Made by a program: the position numbers and the translations under genes. Positions 52,301 to 62,883 of a DNA stretch of 64,000 bases are shown here, one piece after another. Where the stretch lies: NCBI RefSeq assembly GCF_016722765.1, contig NZ_JAEQND010000008.1, positions 1 to 64,000 of the forward strand. Reading direction: 5' to 3'. Below the pieces are notes generated by a model, which did no database searches, was not told where the DNA came from, and worked only from the letters and a program-made list of their open reading frames with translations. Positions within the stretch are counted from its first letter, which is position 1. Every line of letters starts with the position of its first letter. The DNA comes from Ramlibacter alkalitolerans. Lineage in GTDB: Bacteria > Pseudomonadota > Gammaproteobacteria > Burkholderiales > Burkholderiaceae_C.

Positions 52301-53462
52301 AGAACTCAAGCGGCTGGTGGGACAGCCCGCCGCCGCCATCGACACCCCCGCGCTGGTCGTCGACCTCGATGCCATGCAGCGCAACCTGAGCCGCATGGCG
52401 GAGTTCGCGCGCAAGCACGACATCCGCTGGCGCCCGCACGCCAAGATGCACAAGAGCTCCGCGCTGGCGCGCCTGCAGATGCAGGCCGGCGCCGTGGGCG
52501 TGTGCGTGCAGAAGACGGCCGAGGCCGAGGCGATGGCGGCCGGCGGCCTGAACAACATCTACATCAGCAACGAGGTGGTCGCGCCGGCCAAGCTGGCCCG
52601 CGTGGCGCAGCTGGCCCATGCGCTGGCGCTGGAACACGGCCAGCTCGCGATCGCGGTGGACAGCCTGGAAGGCGTGCAGCGCCTCGCCAATGCGATGAAC
52701 GACCGGCGCCAGAGCGGCCCGCCGGCCGTGATCGACGTGTTCGTGGAGATCGATGTCGGGCAGGGCCGCTGCGGCGTGGCGCCGGGGCCGCTGGCGGTGC
52801 AGCTCGCGCTGGAGATCCGCAAGCATCCCGCGCTGCGCTTCGCCGGCCTGCAGGCCTACCACGGCAAGGCGCAGCACCTGCGCACGCCGCAGGCGCGGCG
52901 GGAGGCGATCGCCCAGGTGGTGCGCGACATGCAGGCCACCCGCACGCTGATCGAACGCGAAGGCATCCCGGTGGACCTGGTCACGGGTGCCGGCACGGGC
53001 AGCATGGTGTGCGAGGCGGCGAGCGGCGTCTACGGCGAGTTGCAGGCCGGCTCCTTCCTGTTCATGGACGCCGACTATGGCGCCAACGAGCGCGACCCGG
53101 CGCAGCCGCAGTTCGAGCACGCGCTGTTCGTGAAGTCGCAGGTCATGAGCGCCGGCCCGCAGCATGCGGTCTGCGATGCGGGGCACAAGAGCCACGCGAT
53201 CGACTCGGGCCTGCCCAAGGTGCTCACGCTGCCCGCCACCGGCGAGCTCGATTACCTGAATGGCGGCGACGAGCACGGCGTGCTGAAGCCCGCGCGCGGC
53301 AACACGCGCGTGCCCCGGCTGGACGAGACGATCTGGCTGATCCCGGGCCACTGCGATCCGACGGTGAACCTGCACAACTACCTGATCGGCGTGGTGGGTG
53401 GCCTCGAGCGCGGGCGCGTGGACAAGATCATCCGGGTTGACGCCAGAGGCGCGCTGACGTGA
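52269..53462 (+). CDS. DSD1-family PLP enzyme (D-threonine/3-hydroxyaspartate aldolase-like)
   Basis: The 397-residue protein has an alanine-racemase-type barrel with the PLP lysine Lys59 in RWRPHAKMHKSSALARLQ and a C-terminal metal-binding motif PGHCDPTVNLHNY. This pair defines the DSD1 group of D-threonine aldolases, D-serine dehydratases and 3-hydroxy-D-aspartate aldolases. The segment DLVTGAGTGSMVCEA binds the phosphate. It overlaps the histidine phosphatase gene by 32 bp, a strong sign of co-translation. The precise substrate is not set by sequence. Confidence 0.87.
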   Translation: MPLSTKTPLSEELKRLVGQPAAAIDTPALVVDLDAMQRNLSRMAEFARKHDIRWRPHAKMHKSSALARLQMQAGAVGVCVQKTAEAEAMAAGGLNNIYISNEVVAPAKLARVAQLAHALALEHGQLAIAVDSLEGVQRLANAMNDRRQSGPPAVIDVFVEIDVGQGRCGVAPGPLAVQLALEIRKHPALRFAGLQAYHGKAQHLRTPQARREAIAQVVRDMQATRTLIEREGIPVDLVTGAGTGSMVCEAASGVYGELQAGSFLFMDADYGANERDPAQPQFEHALFVKSQVMSAGPQHAVCDAGHKSHAIDSGLPKVLTLPATGELDYLNGGDEHGVLKPARGNTRVPRLDETIWLIPGHCDPTVNLHNYLIGVVGGLERGRVDKIIRVDARGALT

Positions 53463-53468
53463 TTCCGC

Positions 53469-53500
53469 TAGGCTGGCGGTGAGCCGCGCGAACCCCAGCG
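53469..53500. repeat. Single REP-like copy
   Basis: TAGGCTGGCGGTGAGCCGCG followed by CGAACCCCAGCG is a short single copy of the recurrent element, in the gap between the aldolase and the sterol-desaturase gene. Confidence 0.65.
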
Positions 53501-53542
53501 TTTCCTGATCGGTCGCGCCGGCCGGAGAAAACGGCGCGCCCC

Positions 53543-54685
53543 ATGTCCTTGAGTCCGAGCCAGGTCATCGTCCTCGCGACACCGGTGTTCCTGCTGCTGA
53601 TCGCGCTGGAATACGCCTGGGGCCGGCGGCGCGGCCGCGACACCTACCGGCTCAACGACGCCATCAACAGCATCTCGCTGGGCATGCTGAGCGAGGCGAG
53701 CGGCGCGCTGCTCGCGGTCTTCCGCATCGGCATCTACACGGCGCTGGCCGGCCACATCGCGCTCTGGCGCAACGACGCGTTCTGGCTCTCCCCGGCGGGC
53801 TGGCTGCTGGCGCTGCTGGCCTACGACTTCTGCTACTACTGGCAGCACCGCACCGGCCACCGCGTCGCGCTGTTCTGGGCCGCGCACGTGGTGCATCACC
53901 AGAGCCAGGACTACAACCTCTCCACGGCGCTGCGCCAACCGAGCACCTACCCGTTCCTGAACTGGGTCTTCTACGTCCCGCTCGCGCTGGCGGGCGTGCC
54001 GCCGCTGGTGTTCGCGGTGGTGGCGCTGGTGGACCTGCTGTACCAGTTCTGGGTCCACACCGAGCACGTCGGCAAGCTCGGCTGGTTCGACCGCTGGTTC
54101 TGCTCGCCCTCCAACCACCGGGTACACCATGCCGTGAACGACGGCTACCTCGATCGCAACTACGGCGGCATCCTGATCGTGTGGGACCGATTGTTCGGCA
54201 CCTTCCGCGAGGAAGGCGAGCGCTGCGTCTACGGCACGCGCGCGCCGCTGCAAAGCTGGGACCCCCTGTGGGCCAACCTGGAAGTGTTCGCGGCCCTGGC
54301 GCACGACAGCTGGCACGCGCGCGTCTGGGGCGACAAGCTGCGCGTGTGGATCAAGCCGCCGGGGTGGCGGCCGGCGGATGTGGCCGAGCGCTTCCCGCGG
54401 CCGGCGTTCGCGCTGGAGCGGGTGACGCGCTTCCACCCGCCCATGTCGAAGGGCATGGCCTGGTTCGTCGGCGTGCAGTTCGTGGCGATCCTTGGCGGGG
54501 TCGCGCTGTTCCTGTGGCATGCCGACCAGATGCCGCTGGCGCGCGCCGGCTTGTGGCTCGCGCTGCTCACGGCCGCCCTGTGGGCCGTGGGGGCGGTGAT
54601 GCAGGGGCGCATCACGATCGTGAAGGTGCTGCTGATGGAAGTCGCGGCGCTGGCGGGCAGCGTCGCTTTCGTAGGCTGGCGGTGA
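53543..54685 (+). CDS. Sterol desaturase/fatty acid hydroxylase superfamily protein
   Basis: The 380-residue membrane protein has the diiron histidine boxes: YYWQHRTGHRV, AAHVVHHQSQDYN and SNHRVHHAVNDGYLDRNYGG. Several hydrophobic spans flank them, and two more lie at the C-terminus. The family oxidises lipids, including hydroxylases and ether-lipid cleavage enzymes. The last codons, ending VGWR, lie inside a copy of the REP-like repeat, so the repeat may have supplied the present C-terminus. Confidence 0.88.
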   Translation: MSLSPSQVIVLATPVFLLLIALEYAWGRRRGRDTYRLNDAINSISLGMLSEASGALLAVFRIGIYTALAGHIALWRNDAFWLSPAGWLLALLAYDFCYYWQHRTGHRVALFWAAHVVHHQSQDYNLSTALRQPSTYPFLNWVFYVPLALAGVPPLVFAVVALVDLLYQFWVHTEHVGKLGWFDRWFCSPSNHRVHHAVNDGYLDRNYGGILIVWDRLFGTFREEGERCVYGTRAPLQSWDPLWANLEVFAALAHDSWHARVWGDKLRVWIKPPGWRPADVAERFPRPAFALERVTRFHPPMSKGMAWFVGVQFVAILGGVALFLWHADQMPLARAGLWLALLTAALWAVGAVMQGRITIVKVLLMEVAALAGSVAFVGWR

Positions 54686-54756
54686 CGCGCGCCAGCGCCG
54701 GAACCCCAGCGCTCCGCGCATCGCTGGGGTTTCGCTGCGCTCCACCGCCAGCCTAC
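54671..54756. repeat. REP-like inverted repeat pair
   Basis: One copy begins GTAGGCTGGCGGTGACGCGC at 54671 and ends at 54710, and an inverted partner runs from GCTGGGGTTTCGCTGCGCTC at 54723 to 54756. The pair lies between two convergent genes and overlaps the 3' end of the first by 15 bp. A hairpin with terminator effect is possible. Confidence 0.8.
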
Positions 54757-54770
54757 AGGAACGCTCCCGT

Positions 54771-55828
<1,058 letters not shown>

Positions 55829-55832
<4 letters not shown>

Positions 55833-56404
55833 CGGGCCAGGGCCTTCAGCGCCTGCTTGATGCCGTCGCTCACGCTGGCGTCCTTGGGCAGCGACTTCAG
55901 GGCCGCCCGCGCCTCCTTGTCGCTGTAGCCCAGGGCCACCAGCGCCTGCAGGATGTCGGCCTGGTTGTCGTCGACCACCGCGTGGCCGATGGTCCCGAGG
56001 TCGGCGCCGATCTTGCCCTTGAGTTCCAGCAGCAGGCGCTCCGCCGTCTTCTTGCCGATGCCGGGGATCTTCACCAGCCGGCTCGCATCCTGCTGGGTGA
56101 CGGCCTGGCCGATGTCGCCCACGCTCATGCCGCTCAGGACGGCCAGCGCGGTGCGCGGGCCCACGCCCGAAATCCGGATGAGCTGGCGGAAAGCCTCGCG
56201 CTCGCCGGCGGAACCGAAGCCGAACAGGATCTGCGCGTCCTCGCGCACGACGAAGTGCGTCAGCAGCGAGACCTTCTCGCCCACGCCGGGCAGGTTGTAA
56301 AACGTACTCATGGGGACATCGACTTCGTAGCCGACGCCGTGGCAGTCCACCAGTACCTGCGGCGGGTTCTTCTCGCTCAGCGTCCCCGTCAGTTTGCCTA
56401 TCAT
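55829..56404 (-). CDS. ruvA: Holliday junction DNA helicase RuvA
   Basis: The 191-residue protein begins [20 protein letters not shown], the OB-fold of RuvA, and has two helix-hairpin-helix motifs ([16 protein letters not shown] and [19 protein letters not shown]) and a C-terminal domain III ([16 protein letters not shown]). It binds the junction and recruits RuvB, encoded directly downstream. It is divergent from phoH across 27 bp. Confidence 0.97.
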
Positions 56405-56431
56405 TGCGATCCTTCTGACGGGATTATCACG

Positions 56432-57373
56432 TTGATTCTCCGACACGCCTTCAGCCCCCTGAACAACAGCCGGCTCGCGCACCTGTGCGGCCCCATGGAC
56501 GAACACCTCAGGACCATCGAGGAGGCGCTCACCGTCAGCATCACGCACCGCGGCGAGCATTTCCGCGTCGAAGGACCCAAGGCCAAGGCCGACCGCGCAC
56601 TGAACGTGCTGCAGGCCATGTACGAGATGTCCGGGCGCAGCATCTCCAAGGAAAAGGTGCAGCTGATGCTGGCCGGCGACGTCGCCATGGAGGAGGACGC
56701 CGAAGGCGCGCAGGTGCTGCACACGCGCCGCTCCGACCTGAAGGCGCGCACGCCCAACCAGAGCGTGTACCTGGACAACATCGCCAGCCACGACATCACC
56801 TTCGGCATCGGCCCCGCCGGCACGGGCAAGACTTACCTGGCCGTGGCCTGCGCGGTCGACGCGCTGGAGCGCGCCGCGGTGCAGCGCATCGTGCTCACGC
56901 GGCCGGCGGTGGAGGCGGGCGAGAAGCTCGGCTTCCTGCCCGGGGACCTGACGCAGAAGGTCGATCCCTACCTGCGGCCGCTGTACGACGGCCTGTACGA
57001 CCTCATGGGCTTCGACCGCGTGACCAAGGCCTTCGAGCGCAACGCGCTGGAGATCGCGCCGCTGGCCTTCATGCGCGGGCGCACCCTGAACAACGCCTTC
57101 GTGATCCTCGACGAGGCGCAGAACACGACGCCGGAGCAGATGAAGATGTTCCTCACCCGCATCGGCTTCGGCAGCAAGGCGGTGGTCACGGGCGACATCA
57201 GCCAGATCGACCTGCCCAAGGGCTCGCTGTCCGGGCTGGTCGATGCGGAACGCGTGCTCAAGCGCGTCAACGGCATCGCGCACACGCGCTTCACCAGCGC
57301 CGACGTGGTGCGGCACCCGCTGGTGGCGCGCATCGTGGACGCCTACGACGCGGCGCGCAAGGGCGACAAGTGA
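56432..57373 (+). CDS. phoH: PhoH-like protein
   Basis: The 313-residue cytoplasmic P-loop protein has Walker [16 protein letters not shown] (about residues 125-139), [20 protein letters not shown] and Walker [21 protein letters not shown] at 56432 is the best start, as the N-terminal segment [19 protein letters not shown] matches Burkholderiales homologues from memory. PhoH-type ATPases couple with YbeY in RNA metabolism, and ybeY overlaps its stop codon. Confidence 0.93.
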   Translation: MILRHAFSPLNNSRLAHLCGPMDEHLRTIEEALTVSITHRGEHFRVEGPKAKADRALNVLQAMYEMSGRSISKEKVQLMLAGDVAMEEDAEGAQVLHTRRSDLKARTPNQSVYLDNIASHDITFGIGPAGTGKTYLAVACAVDALERAAVQRIVLTRPAVEAGEKLGFLPGDLTQKVDPYLRPLYDGLYDLMGFDRVTKAFERNALEIAPLAFMRGRTLNNAFVILDEAQNTTPEQMKMFLTRIGFGSKAVVTGDISQIDLPKGSLSGLVDAERVLKRVNGIAHTRFTSADVVRHPLVARIVDAYDAARKGDK

Positions 57374-57813
57374 CGCTGCAGCTGTCGCTGCAGTTCGGCC
57401 GCTTCCCGAACGCGGCCGAACATCGCCGGATCGTCACGCCAGCGCGCGCCCGGCGCTGGGTCGGCATGGCCTTGCAGGGGCCGGCGGAGATCGCCGTGCG
57501 CATCGTCGGCGCGGAGGAAGGGCAGGCCCTCAACCGCGAATACCGCGGCAAGGACTATGCGACCAACGTGCTGACCTTCGACTACACGCGCGAGCCGGTG
57601 GTGGCGGCGGACCTGGTGCTGTGCGCGCCGGTGGTGGAGCGCGAGGCGAAGGAACAGGGCAAGGCGCTGGAGGCGCACTACGCGCACCTGCTGGTGCATG
57701 GCGCCTTGCATGCGCAGGGCTACGACCATGAACGCGGCGAGCGCGAGGCGCTGGAGATGGAGGCGCTGGAGGTGCTGCTGATGGGGGCGCTGGGGTATCC
57801 GGATCCGTATTGA
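57370..57813 (+). CDS. ybeY: Endoribonuclease YbeY
   Basis: YbeY is a metal-dependent ribonuclease for 16S rRNA 3' processing and ribosome quality control. The 147-residue protein has the zinc motif [13 protein letters not shown], with His110, His114 and His120 as ligands, and the conserved [19 protein letters not shown]. It starts with GTG 57370 inside the phoH stop. The C-terminus [12 protein letters not shown] is typical for the order. Confidence 0.96.
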   Translation: MTLQLSLQFGRFPNAAEHRRIVTPARARRWVGMALQGPAEIAVRIVGAEEGQALNREYRGKDYATNVLTFDYTREPVVAADLVLCAPVVEREAKEQGKALEAHYAHLLVHGALHAQGYDHERGEREALEMEALEVLLMGALGYPDPY

Positions 57814-58103
57814 CGGTTTCGCTCCTGAGGCAAGCTCTTTCGTCATTCCCGCGAAGGCGGGAATCCCGGGCTTCCGGGCCGCGCGCACGCGGTTCTGGAT
57901 CCCCGCCTGCGCGGGGATGACGGGTTTCCCTTGCGTCATTCCCGCGAAGGCGGGAATCCAGGGCTTCCGGTCCGGCGTGCGGTCCCCGACAGCCGCCCGA
58001 ACGCTGGGGTTCGCGCTTCGCGGCTCACCGCCAGCCTACGAAAGCGGAAAGCACACCCCGACCCCGTAGGCTGGGGTGAGCCGCGCCAGCGCGCGAACCC
58101 CAG
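57814..58103. repeat. Cluster of two repeat families between ybeY and dtd
   Basis: A complete palindromic element runs from CGTCATTCCCGCGAAGGCGG at 57841 to GCGGGGATGACG ending at 57922, and a second partial copy starts at 57934. Both carry the widespread CATTCCCGCGAAGGCGGGAATCC motif. Then an inverted pair of the local REP-like element follows at 58003-58039 and 58066-58104, the last copy abutting the dtd stop codon. No gene is seen. Confidence 0.85.
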
Positions 58104-58544
58104 CTAACGCACCGCCAACGGAATCGTCACCGGCCCGTCGTTCACCAGGTGCACCTGCATGTCCGCCGCGAACTCCCCCGTCTGCACCACGGGATGCGCG
58201 GCCCGCGCCTGCTGCACGAAATGCTCGTAAAGCCGCCGCCCCTCCTCCGGCGCCGCCGCGTTGGTGAAACTGGGCCGGTTCCCTCCGCTCGTGTCGGCGG
58301 CCAGCGTGAACTGGCTGACCACCAGCAGCCCACCGCCCACATCCTGCACGCTGCGGTTCATCTTGCCGGCATCGTCGCTGAAGATGCGCAGCTTCAGCAG
58401 CTTGGCGAGCAGCTTGTCGGCCTGCACCTGCGTGTCGCCGCGCTCGGCGCACACCAGCACCAGCAGGCCCGGCCCGATCTCGCCGATCGTGCGATCCGCC
58501 ACCACCACCTTCGCTTCGCGCACCCGTTGAATCAGGGCCAGCAT
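58104..58544 (-). CDS. dtd: D-aminoacyl-tRNA deacylase
   Basis: Dtd removes D-amino acids, such as D-tyrosine, wrongly attached to tRNA. The 146-residue protein starts [20 protein letters not shown] and carries the active-site motifs [21 protein letters not shown] and, at the end, [12 protein letters not shown], the cross-subunit Gly-cisPro type motif. Its start overlaps the transporter stop by 1 bp. tyrS, its functional partner, lies 5 kb away at the window end. Confidence 0.97.
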   Translation of the reverse strand: MLALIQRVREAKVVVADRTIGEIGPGLLVLVCAERGDTQVQADKLLAKLLKLRIFSDDAGKMNRSVQDVGGGLLVVSQFTLAADTSGGNRPSFTNAAAPEEGRRLYEHFVQQARAAHPVVQTGEFAADMQVHLVNDGPVTIPLAVR

Positions 58545-59461
58545 CAGATCAGGTCCTCCTCGTCCTGCGAGTGCGCTTCCACGTCCATGGGCAGCAGCTG
58601 GATCGTGCAGCGCAGCCCCGGCACGGCGCTCATGAGCGCCTGTTCCACCGCGCCGCGCACGGCCGCGGCGCGGCCCAGGGTCCAATGGGCCGGCATGTGC
58701 ATGTGCAGGTCCACGAAGCGGCGGCTGCCCGAGCGCCGCGTCGACACGTGGTCGAAGCGGATGGTGCGGTGCTTGAACTGCAGCAGGGTCTTCTGGATGT
58801 CCTCGATCACGTCCTGCTCCAGCGACTGGTCCATCAAGCCCTGCGCGGAGCGCCAGACGAGATGCACGCCCTCGCGCAGGATGTTCAGCGCGACGCCGAT
58901 CGCGAGCACGGGATCGAGCCACAGCCAGTCGGTGAGCGCCACCAGGCTGATGCCGACGACCACGCCGACCGAGGTCCAGACGTCGGTGAACAGGTGGCGC
59001 GCGTCGCCTTCCAGCGCCATCGAGCGGTGCTGGCGCGAGGACTGCAGCATGGCCCACGCCAGCGCCCCATTGAGCGCGGAACTCAGCACCGACAGGGCGA
59101 GGCCGATCCCGAGCTGCGCCAGCGGCTGCGGATCCAGCAGGCGCAGCACCGCCGCCCAGAGGATGCCGGCGGCCGCCACCATGATCATCAGGCCCTCGAA
59201 GCCGGCGGAGAAGTATTCCGCCTTGTGGTGGCCGTAGGGATGGCCGGCGTCGGCCGGGCGCTGGGCGATCTTCACCATCAGCAGGGCGAACACGGCGCTG
59301 GCCAGGTTGACGAGCGACTCCATCGCGTCGGACAGCAGGCCGACGGAGTCCGTCAGCCACCAGGCGAGCGTCTTCAGGGAGATGGTGAGCACGGCGACGG
59401 CTATCGACCATCGCAGCAGCACCTGCGGCGCCAGGCGGCCGGCGGAACTGGCAAGAGACAT
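58544..59461 (-). CDS. Cation diffusion facilitator family transporter
   Basis: The 305-residue protein has about six membrane spans and the CDF signatures [20 protein letters not shown] and [19 protein letters not shown], which hold the metal-site aspartates, followed by a cytoplasmic C-terminal domain ([20 protein letters not shown] onwards). [17 protein letters not shown] is the conserved loop. It would export a divalent cation such as zinc or iron by proton exchange. The C-terminus ends in an acidic tail QDEEDLI. Confidence 0.92.
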   Translation of the reverse strand: MSLASSAGRLAPQVLLRWSIAVAVLTISLKTLAWWLTDSVGLLSDAMESLVNLASAVFALLMVKIAQRPADAGHPYGHHKAEYFSAGFEGLMIMVAAAGILWAAVLRLLDPQPLAQLGIGLALSVLSSALNGALAWAMLQSSRQHRSMALEGDARHLFTDVWTSVGVVVGISLVALTDWLWLDPVLAIGVALNILREGVHLVWRSAQGLMDQSLEQDVIEDIQKTLLQFKHRTIRFDHVSTRRSGSRRFVDLHMHMPAHWTLGRAAAVRGAVEQALMSAVPGLRCTIQLLPMDVEAHSQDEEDLI

Positions 59462-59501
59462 GCCGCGATTGTGCCGGCAGCCCGCATGCCAGAATCCGCG
59501 C

Positions 59502-60956
59502 ATGCGCCTGCCCGGCCGCCATCGCGCCGCCCTCGCACTGTGGGTCCTGCTCACCGCGCTCGGTGGCGCGGCGCTGGCGCGCCTGCAACTGGCCCACCTG
59601 CAGGACCTGTTCGAGACCGACGCGCGCATCGCGCACCGCTTGCTGAGCCAGCGCGTGGTGCAGCACGAGGCGGTGCTCGCCACCGTGGCACTGCTGCAGC
59701 CGCCGGCCGGCGCCGAGGCCGCGGAACAGCGCCTGCCCGCCCTCTACCCGCAGATCCTGTCGGTGCAGCGGCGCGAGCGCGATGCGCAATGGAACGACGC
59801 GCTGCTGGCCGCGGCCGAAGCGCGCTCGCGCGTGGCGGGCCGGCCCGCGCTGGCCGACGTGGACTTCGCGCGCGGCCGGTACCGCGTGGTGCTGGCCGCG
59901 GCGCCGGCCAGCTTCGCCGCCACCTTCGACCTGCAGAAGGTCGTGCCCTGGAACGAGTGGCCCATGGACCCGCCGACCAGCCCGGTGCGCGTGACCCTGG
60001 AACACGGCGGCCAGCAGTTCCTGCTGCAGCCCGGGGCCGAACGCGCCGGGCTGTGGAGCCTGTCGTTCCACAAGCACCTGGCCGCCGAGAGCCAGCCCTT
60101 CGACCTGGTGGCCCGACGCGCCGTCGGCTGGGCCGACCTGCCGTGGCGCTGGATCGCCCTGTGGGCGCTCGCCATGGCCGCCGGCGTGGCGGCCTGGCAC
60201 TGGCTGCGGGCGCAGCGCGCGGAGCGTCGCCGGGCAGAGGAGCTGCTGCGCCTCGGGCAGGTCGCACGCCTGAACACGCTGGGCGAACTGGCGGCCGGCA
60301 TGGCGCATGAACTCAATCAGCCCCTGGCCGCGCTGCTGGCGAACACGCAGGCCGCGCGCCGCCTGCTGCAGGACGAGCCGCCCGAGCTGGAGACGGCGCG
60401 CGGCGCCATGCGGCAGGCCGAGGAGCAGGCGCGCCGCGCCGCCGACGTGCTGGGGCGGCTGCGCCGCGGCGTTGAGCGACCCCCCACGGGTGCCGCGCTG
60501 CAGCCGGTGGTGCTGTCGCGGGCGGTGCGCAATGCGCTGTACCTGCTGGAGCCCGAGTTCGCGCGCCGGCAGGTCGCGCCGCGGCTGGAGACGGGCGAGC
60601 AGGAGATCGCCGTGAAGGCCGAGCCGGTGGCCCTGGAGCAGATCATCCACAACCTGCTGACCAACGCGCTGCAGGCGCTGGAGCAGGTGCCGCCGGCCGA
60701 GCGCAGCCTCTCGGTGCGGGTGGAGCAGGAGTCCGGCCAGGGCGCGCTGACCGTGGGCGACAGCGGCCCGGGCATCGCCCCCGAGGTGTTGCCGCGCATC
60801 TTCGAACCCTTCTTCACCACCCGCGAGCACGGCCTCGGGCTGGGCCTGAGCCTGTGCGAGAGCCTCGCCGCCGGCATGGGCGGACGCCTGGGCGTGCAGG
60901 CGCGCAGCCCGCGCGGCGCCGCCTTCACCTTGCGGCTGCCGCTGGCCTCCGCATGA
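59502..60956 (+). CDS. Membrane sensor histidine kinase (FixL/DctB-like)
   Basis: The 484-residue kinase has a first span at residues 9-25, a periplasmic sensor of about 190 residues, a second span near residues 215-234 ([19 protein letters not shown]) and a transmitter with His269 in [18 protein letters not shown]. The ATPase domain shows [34 protein letters not shown] and [16 protein letters not shown]. The ELNQPL H-box is typical of FixL/DctB-type kinases that pair with FixJ-like regulators. Its stop overlaps the regulator start by 4 bp. Confidence 0.92.
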   Translation: MRLPGRHRAALALWVLLTALGGAALARLQLAHLQDLFETDARIAHRLLSQRVVQHEAVLATVALLQPPAGAEAAEQRLPALYPQILSVQRRERDAQWNDALLAAAEARSRVAGRPALADVDFARGRYRVVLAAAPASFAATFDLQKVVPWNEWPMDPPTSPVRVTLEHGGQQFLLQPGAERAGLWSLSFHKHLAAESQPFDLVARRAVGWADLPWRWIALWALAMAAGVAAWHWLRAQRAERRRAEELLRLGQVARLNTLGELAAGMAHELNQPLAALLANTQAARRLLQDEPPELETARGAMRQAEEQARRAADVLGRLRRGVERPPTGAALQPVVLSRAVRNALYLLEPEFARRQVAPRLETGEQEIAVKAEPVALEQIIHNLLTNALQALEQVPPAERSLSVRVEQESGQGALTVGDSGPGIAPEVLPRIFEPFFTTREHGLGLGLSLCESLAAGMGGRLGVQARSPRGAAFTLRLPLASA

Positions 60957-61585
60957 ACGCACCGCTGTCTCCCCTTGTGCACCTGGTCGACGACGACGAT
61001 GCCGTGCGCGCCAGCCTGGCGCTGCTGATCTCCACCGTGGGCCTGCGCGTGCAGGGCTGGGGCGACCCGCAGGCCTTCCTGCGCGAGTTCCCGCGCCAGG
61101 ACATCGGCGCCATCGTGCTGGACGTGCGCATGCCGGGCATGAGCGGGCTCACGCTGCTGGAGACGCTGGCCTCGCAGGGCGTGGACCAGCCGGTGATCAT
61201 GCTCACCGGCCACGGCACGGTGGAGATGTGTCGGCGCGCCTTCAAGGGCGGCGCGGCCGAATTCCTGGAGAAGCCCGTCGACGACGAGGCGCTGCTCGAG
61301 GCGCTGCAGCAGGCCGTGCGCCAGCACGTGCGCTCGCGCGAGCGGGTGGCGGCGGACCGTGCGGCGCGCGAGCGCTATGCGCAGCTCTCCGAGCGCGAGC
61401 GCGAAGTGGCGGGCCTGATCGTGGAGGGCCTCACGAACAAGGAGATCGGGCGGGCCCTGGCCCTGTCGCCCCGCACCGTGGAGACGCACCGCGCCAACCT
61501 GTTCGCCAAGCTGCAGGCCGAATCGCTGGCGCAGCTGGTGCGCCGCTATGCCGCGCTGATCGCCGAGGACGGCGGCGCTTCGTAG
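60953..61585 (+). CDS. FixJ/NarL-family response regulator
   Basis: The 210-residue regulator has a FixJ-type receiver with phospho-acceptor Asp57 ([13 protein letters not shown]) and Lys107 ([12 protein letters not shown]), then a LuxR-type helix-turn-helix ([20 protein letters not shown], then [18 protein letters not shown]). It is translated together with the kinase. A perfect 18-bp palindrome lies 11 bp after its stop and upstream of the HbpS-like gene, a likely target. Confidence 0.93.
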   Translation: MNAPLSPLVHLVDDDDAVRASLALLISTVGLRVQGWGDPQAFLREFPRQDIGAIVLDVRMPGMSGLTLLETLASQGVDQPVIMLTGHGTVEMCRRAFKGGAAEFLEKPVDDEALLEALQQAVRQHVRSRERVAADRAARERYAQLSEREREVAGLIVEGLTNKEIGRALALSPRTVETHRANLFAKLQAESLAQLVRRYAALIAEDGGAS

Positions 61586-61595
61586 CCCGGGGCCG

Positions 61596-61613
61596 CTCCG
61601 TAGATCTACGGAG
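61596..61613. promoter_or_regulatory. Perfect 18-bp palindrome, candidate response-regulator operator
   Basis: CTCCGTAGATCTACGGAG is its own reverse complement over all 18 bases. It lies between the FixJ-type regulator and the HbpS/GlcG-type gene, 98 bp before the latter's ATG. It is not followed by a T tract and its two-fold symmetry fits a dimeric activator. Confidence 0.6.
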
Positions 61614-61710
61614 TCCAGCGCGTAGCCGGCCGAATGGTGCAGCCGCGGGGGCCTGCCTACAGTTCTCCCCACGGCCTGCCCCGGGCCGCCAACACGAACC
61701 GGAGAACTCC

Positions 61711-62202
61711 ATGCGCCTCATCGTTTCCACCCTCGCCGCCTCCCTGGCCCTGGCCGCCACCGCCGCTTCCGCCCAGGCGGTGCGCACCGAGCGCAGCATC
61801 ACGGCCCAGCTCGCCCAGCAGATCGCCACCGAGGCCGTGAATGCCTGCGCCGCGAACGGCTACGCGGTGGCGGCCACGGTGGTCGACCGCGCCGGCATCG
61901 TCCGCGCCGTGCTGCGCGCCGACAACGCCGGCCCGCACACGCTGGCCTCCAGCGAGCGCAAGGCCTGGACCTCGGCCTCCGCCCGCAACGCGACGCAGGC
62001 CATGATGCTGGGCGCGCAGTCCAACCCCGCCGGCGCCAACCTGGTGTACCTGCCCGGCTTCCTGCTGCTGGGGGGCGGTGTGCCGATCAAGGCCGGCAAC
62101 GACACGATCGGTGCGGTGGGCGTCGGCGGCGCGCCGGGTGGCCACCTCGACGAGCAGTGCGCCAACGCCGCCATCGACAAGGTCAAGGCGCAACTGCAGT
62201 GA
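61711..62202 (+). CDS. Exported HbpS/GlcG-family heme-binding-like protein
   Basis: The 163-residue protein has a signal peptide (MRLIVSTLAASLALAATAAS, cleaved near AQA) and the HbpS/GlcG fold: AVNACAANGYAVAATVVDRA, SSERKAWTSASARNAT and GGVPIKAGNDTIGAVGVGGA. In Streptomyces HbpS binds heme and signals redox stress to the SenS-SenR two-component system; here too it is next to a sensor kinase pair. Whether heme is bound is untested. ATG 61711 follows GGAGAA. Confidence 0.87.
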   Translation: MRLIVSTLAASLALAATAASAQAVRTERSITAQLAQQIATEAVNACAANGYAVAATVVDRAGIVRAVLRADNAGPHTLASSERKAWTSASARNATQAMMLGAQSNPAGANLVYLPGFLLLGGGVPIKAGNDTIGAVGVGGAPGGHLDEQCANAAIDKVKAQLQ

Positions 62203-62882
62203 AGCTGCATCACCTGCTCATGGCAGCCGCCTTCGCGGCAGGCGCGTGCGCACAGGCGCAGGTCGGCCCCAGCACGGCGGAAGCGGCCCGCTACCAGGGC
62301 CTGCATGCAGCGGCGCATGCGGGCGACGCCGCCCGCGTCGCCAGCCTGGCGGCGGCCCGCGGCGAGCTGAATGCGCGCGACGGCCACGGACGCACGCCGC
62401 TGCACGTCGCCACCTTCGCGAAGCAGCGCGGCGCGATCCAGGCGCTGGCCAAGGCCGGCGCCGACCTGGACCTGCTGGAACACGACCGCTACGACGCCGT
62501 CACGATCGCCTCGGTGGCGAACGACGAGGAAACGCTGCGCCTGCTGCTCTCCCTCGGGGCCAGTGCGAAACAGGTGACCAGCCGCTACGACGGCACGGCG
62601 CTGATCGCGGCGGCCCACCTGGGGCATGCGGGCGTGGTGCGGCAGCTCATTGCCGCCGGCGCCCCGCTGGACCACGTCAACAACCTGCACTGGACGGCCG
62701 CGATCGAGTCCGTCGTGCTGGGCGACGGCGGCCCGCGCCACCAGGACACGCTGCGGGCGCTGATCGCCGCCGGCGCCAACCTGCAGCTCGCCGACCGCGA
62801 AGGCCGCACGCCGCTGCAGCTGGCCAAGGCGCGCGGGTACGCGGAGATGGTGAAGATGCTGGAGGCGGCCGGGGCGCGCTGA
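62199..62882 (+). CDS. Exported ankyrin-repeat protein
   Basis: The 227-residue protein starts with a GTG in the previous stop codon and has a probable signal peptide (KLHHLLMAAAFAAGACAQAQ). Four to five ankyrin repeats follow, for example DGHGRTPLHVATFAKQRGAI and DREGRTPLQLAKARGYAEMV. It probably binds another periplasmic protein. Co-translation with the HbpS-like protein suggests joint function, perhaps with the kinase sensor. Confidence 0.87.
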   Translation: MKLHHLLMAAAFAAGACAQAQVGPSTAEAARYQGLHAAAHAGDAARVASLAAARGELNARDGHGRTPLHVATFAKQRGAIQALAKAGADLDLLEHDRYDAVTIASVANDEETLRLLLSLGASAKQVTSRYDGTALIAAAHLGHAGVVRQLIAAGAPLDHVNNLHWTAAIESVVLGDGGPRHQDTLRALIAAGANLQLADREGRTPLQLAKARGYAEMVKMLEAAGAR

Positions 62883-62883
62883 T

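Noticed and set aside
57841-57960. CRISPR array or insertion sequence
   Set aside because: There are only one and a half copies with palindromic ends and no spacers or transposase; it is a small dispersed repeat.
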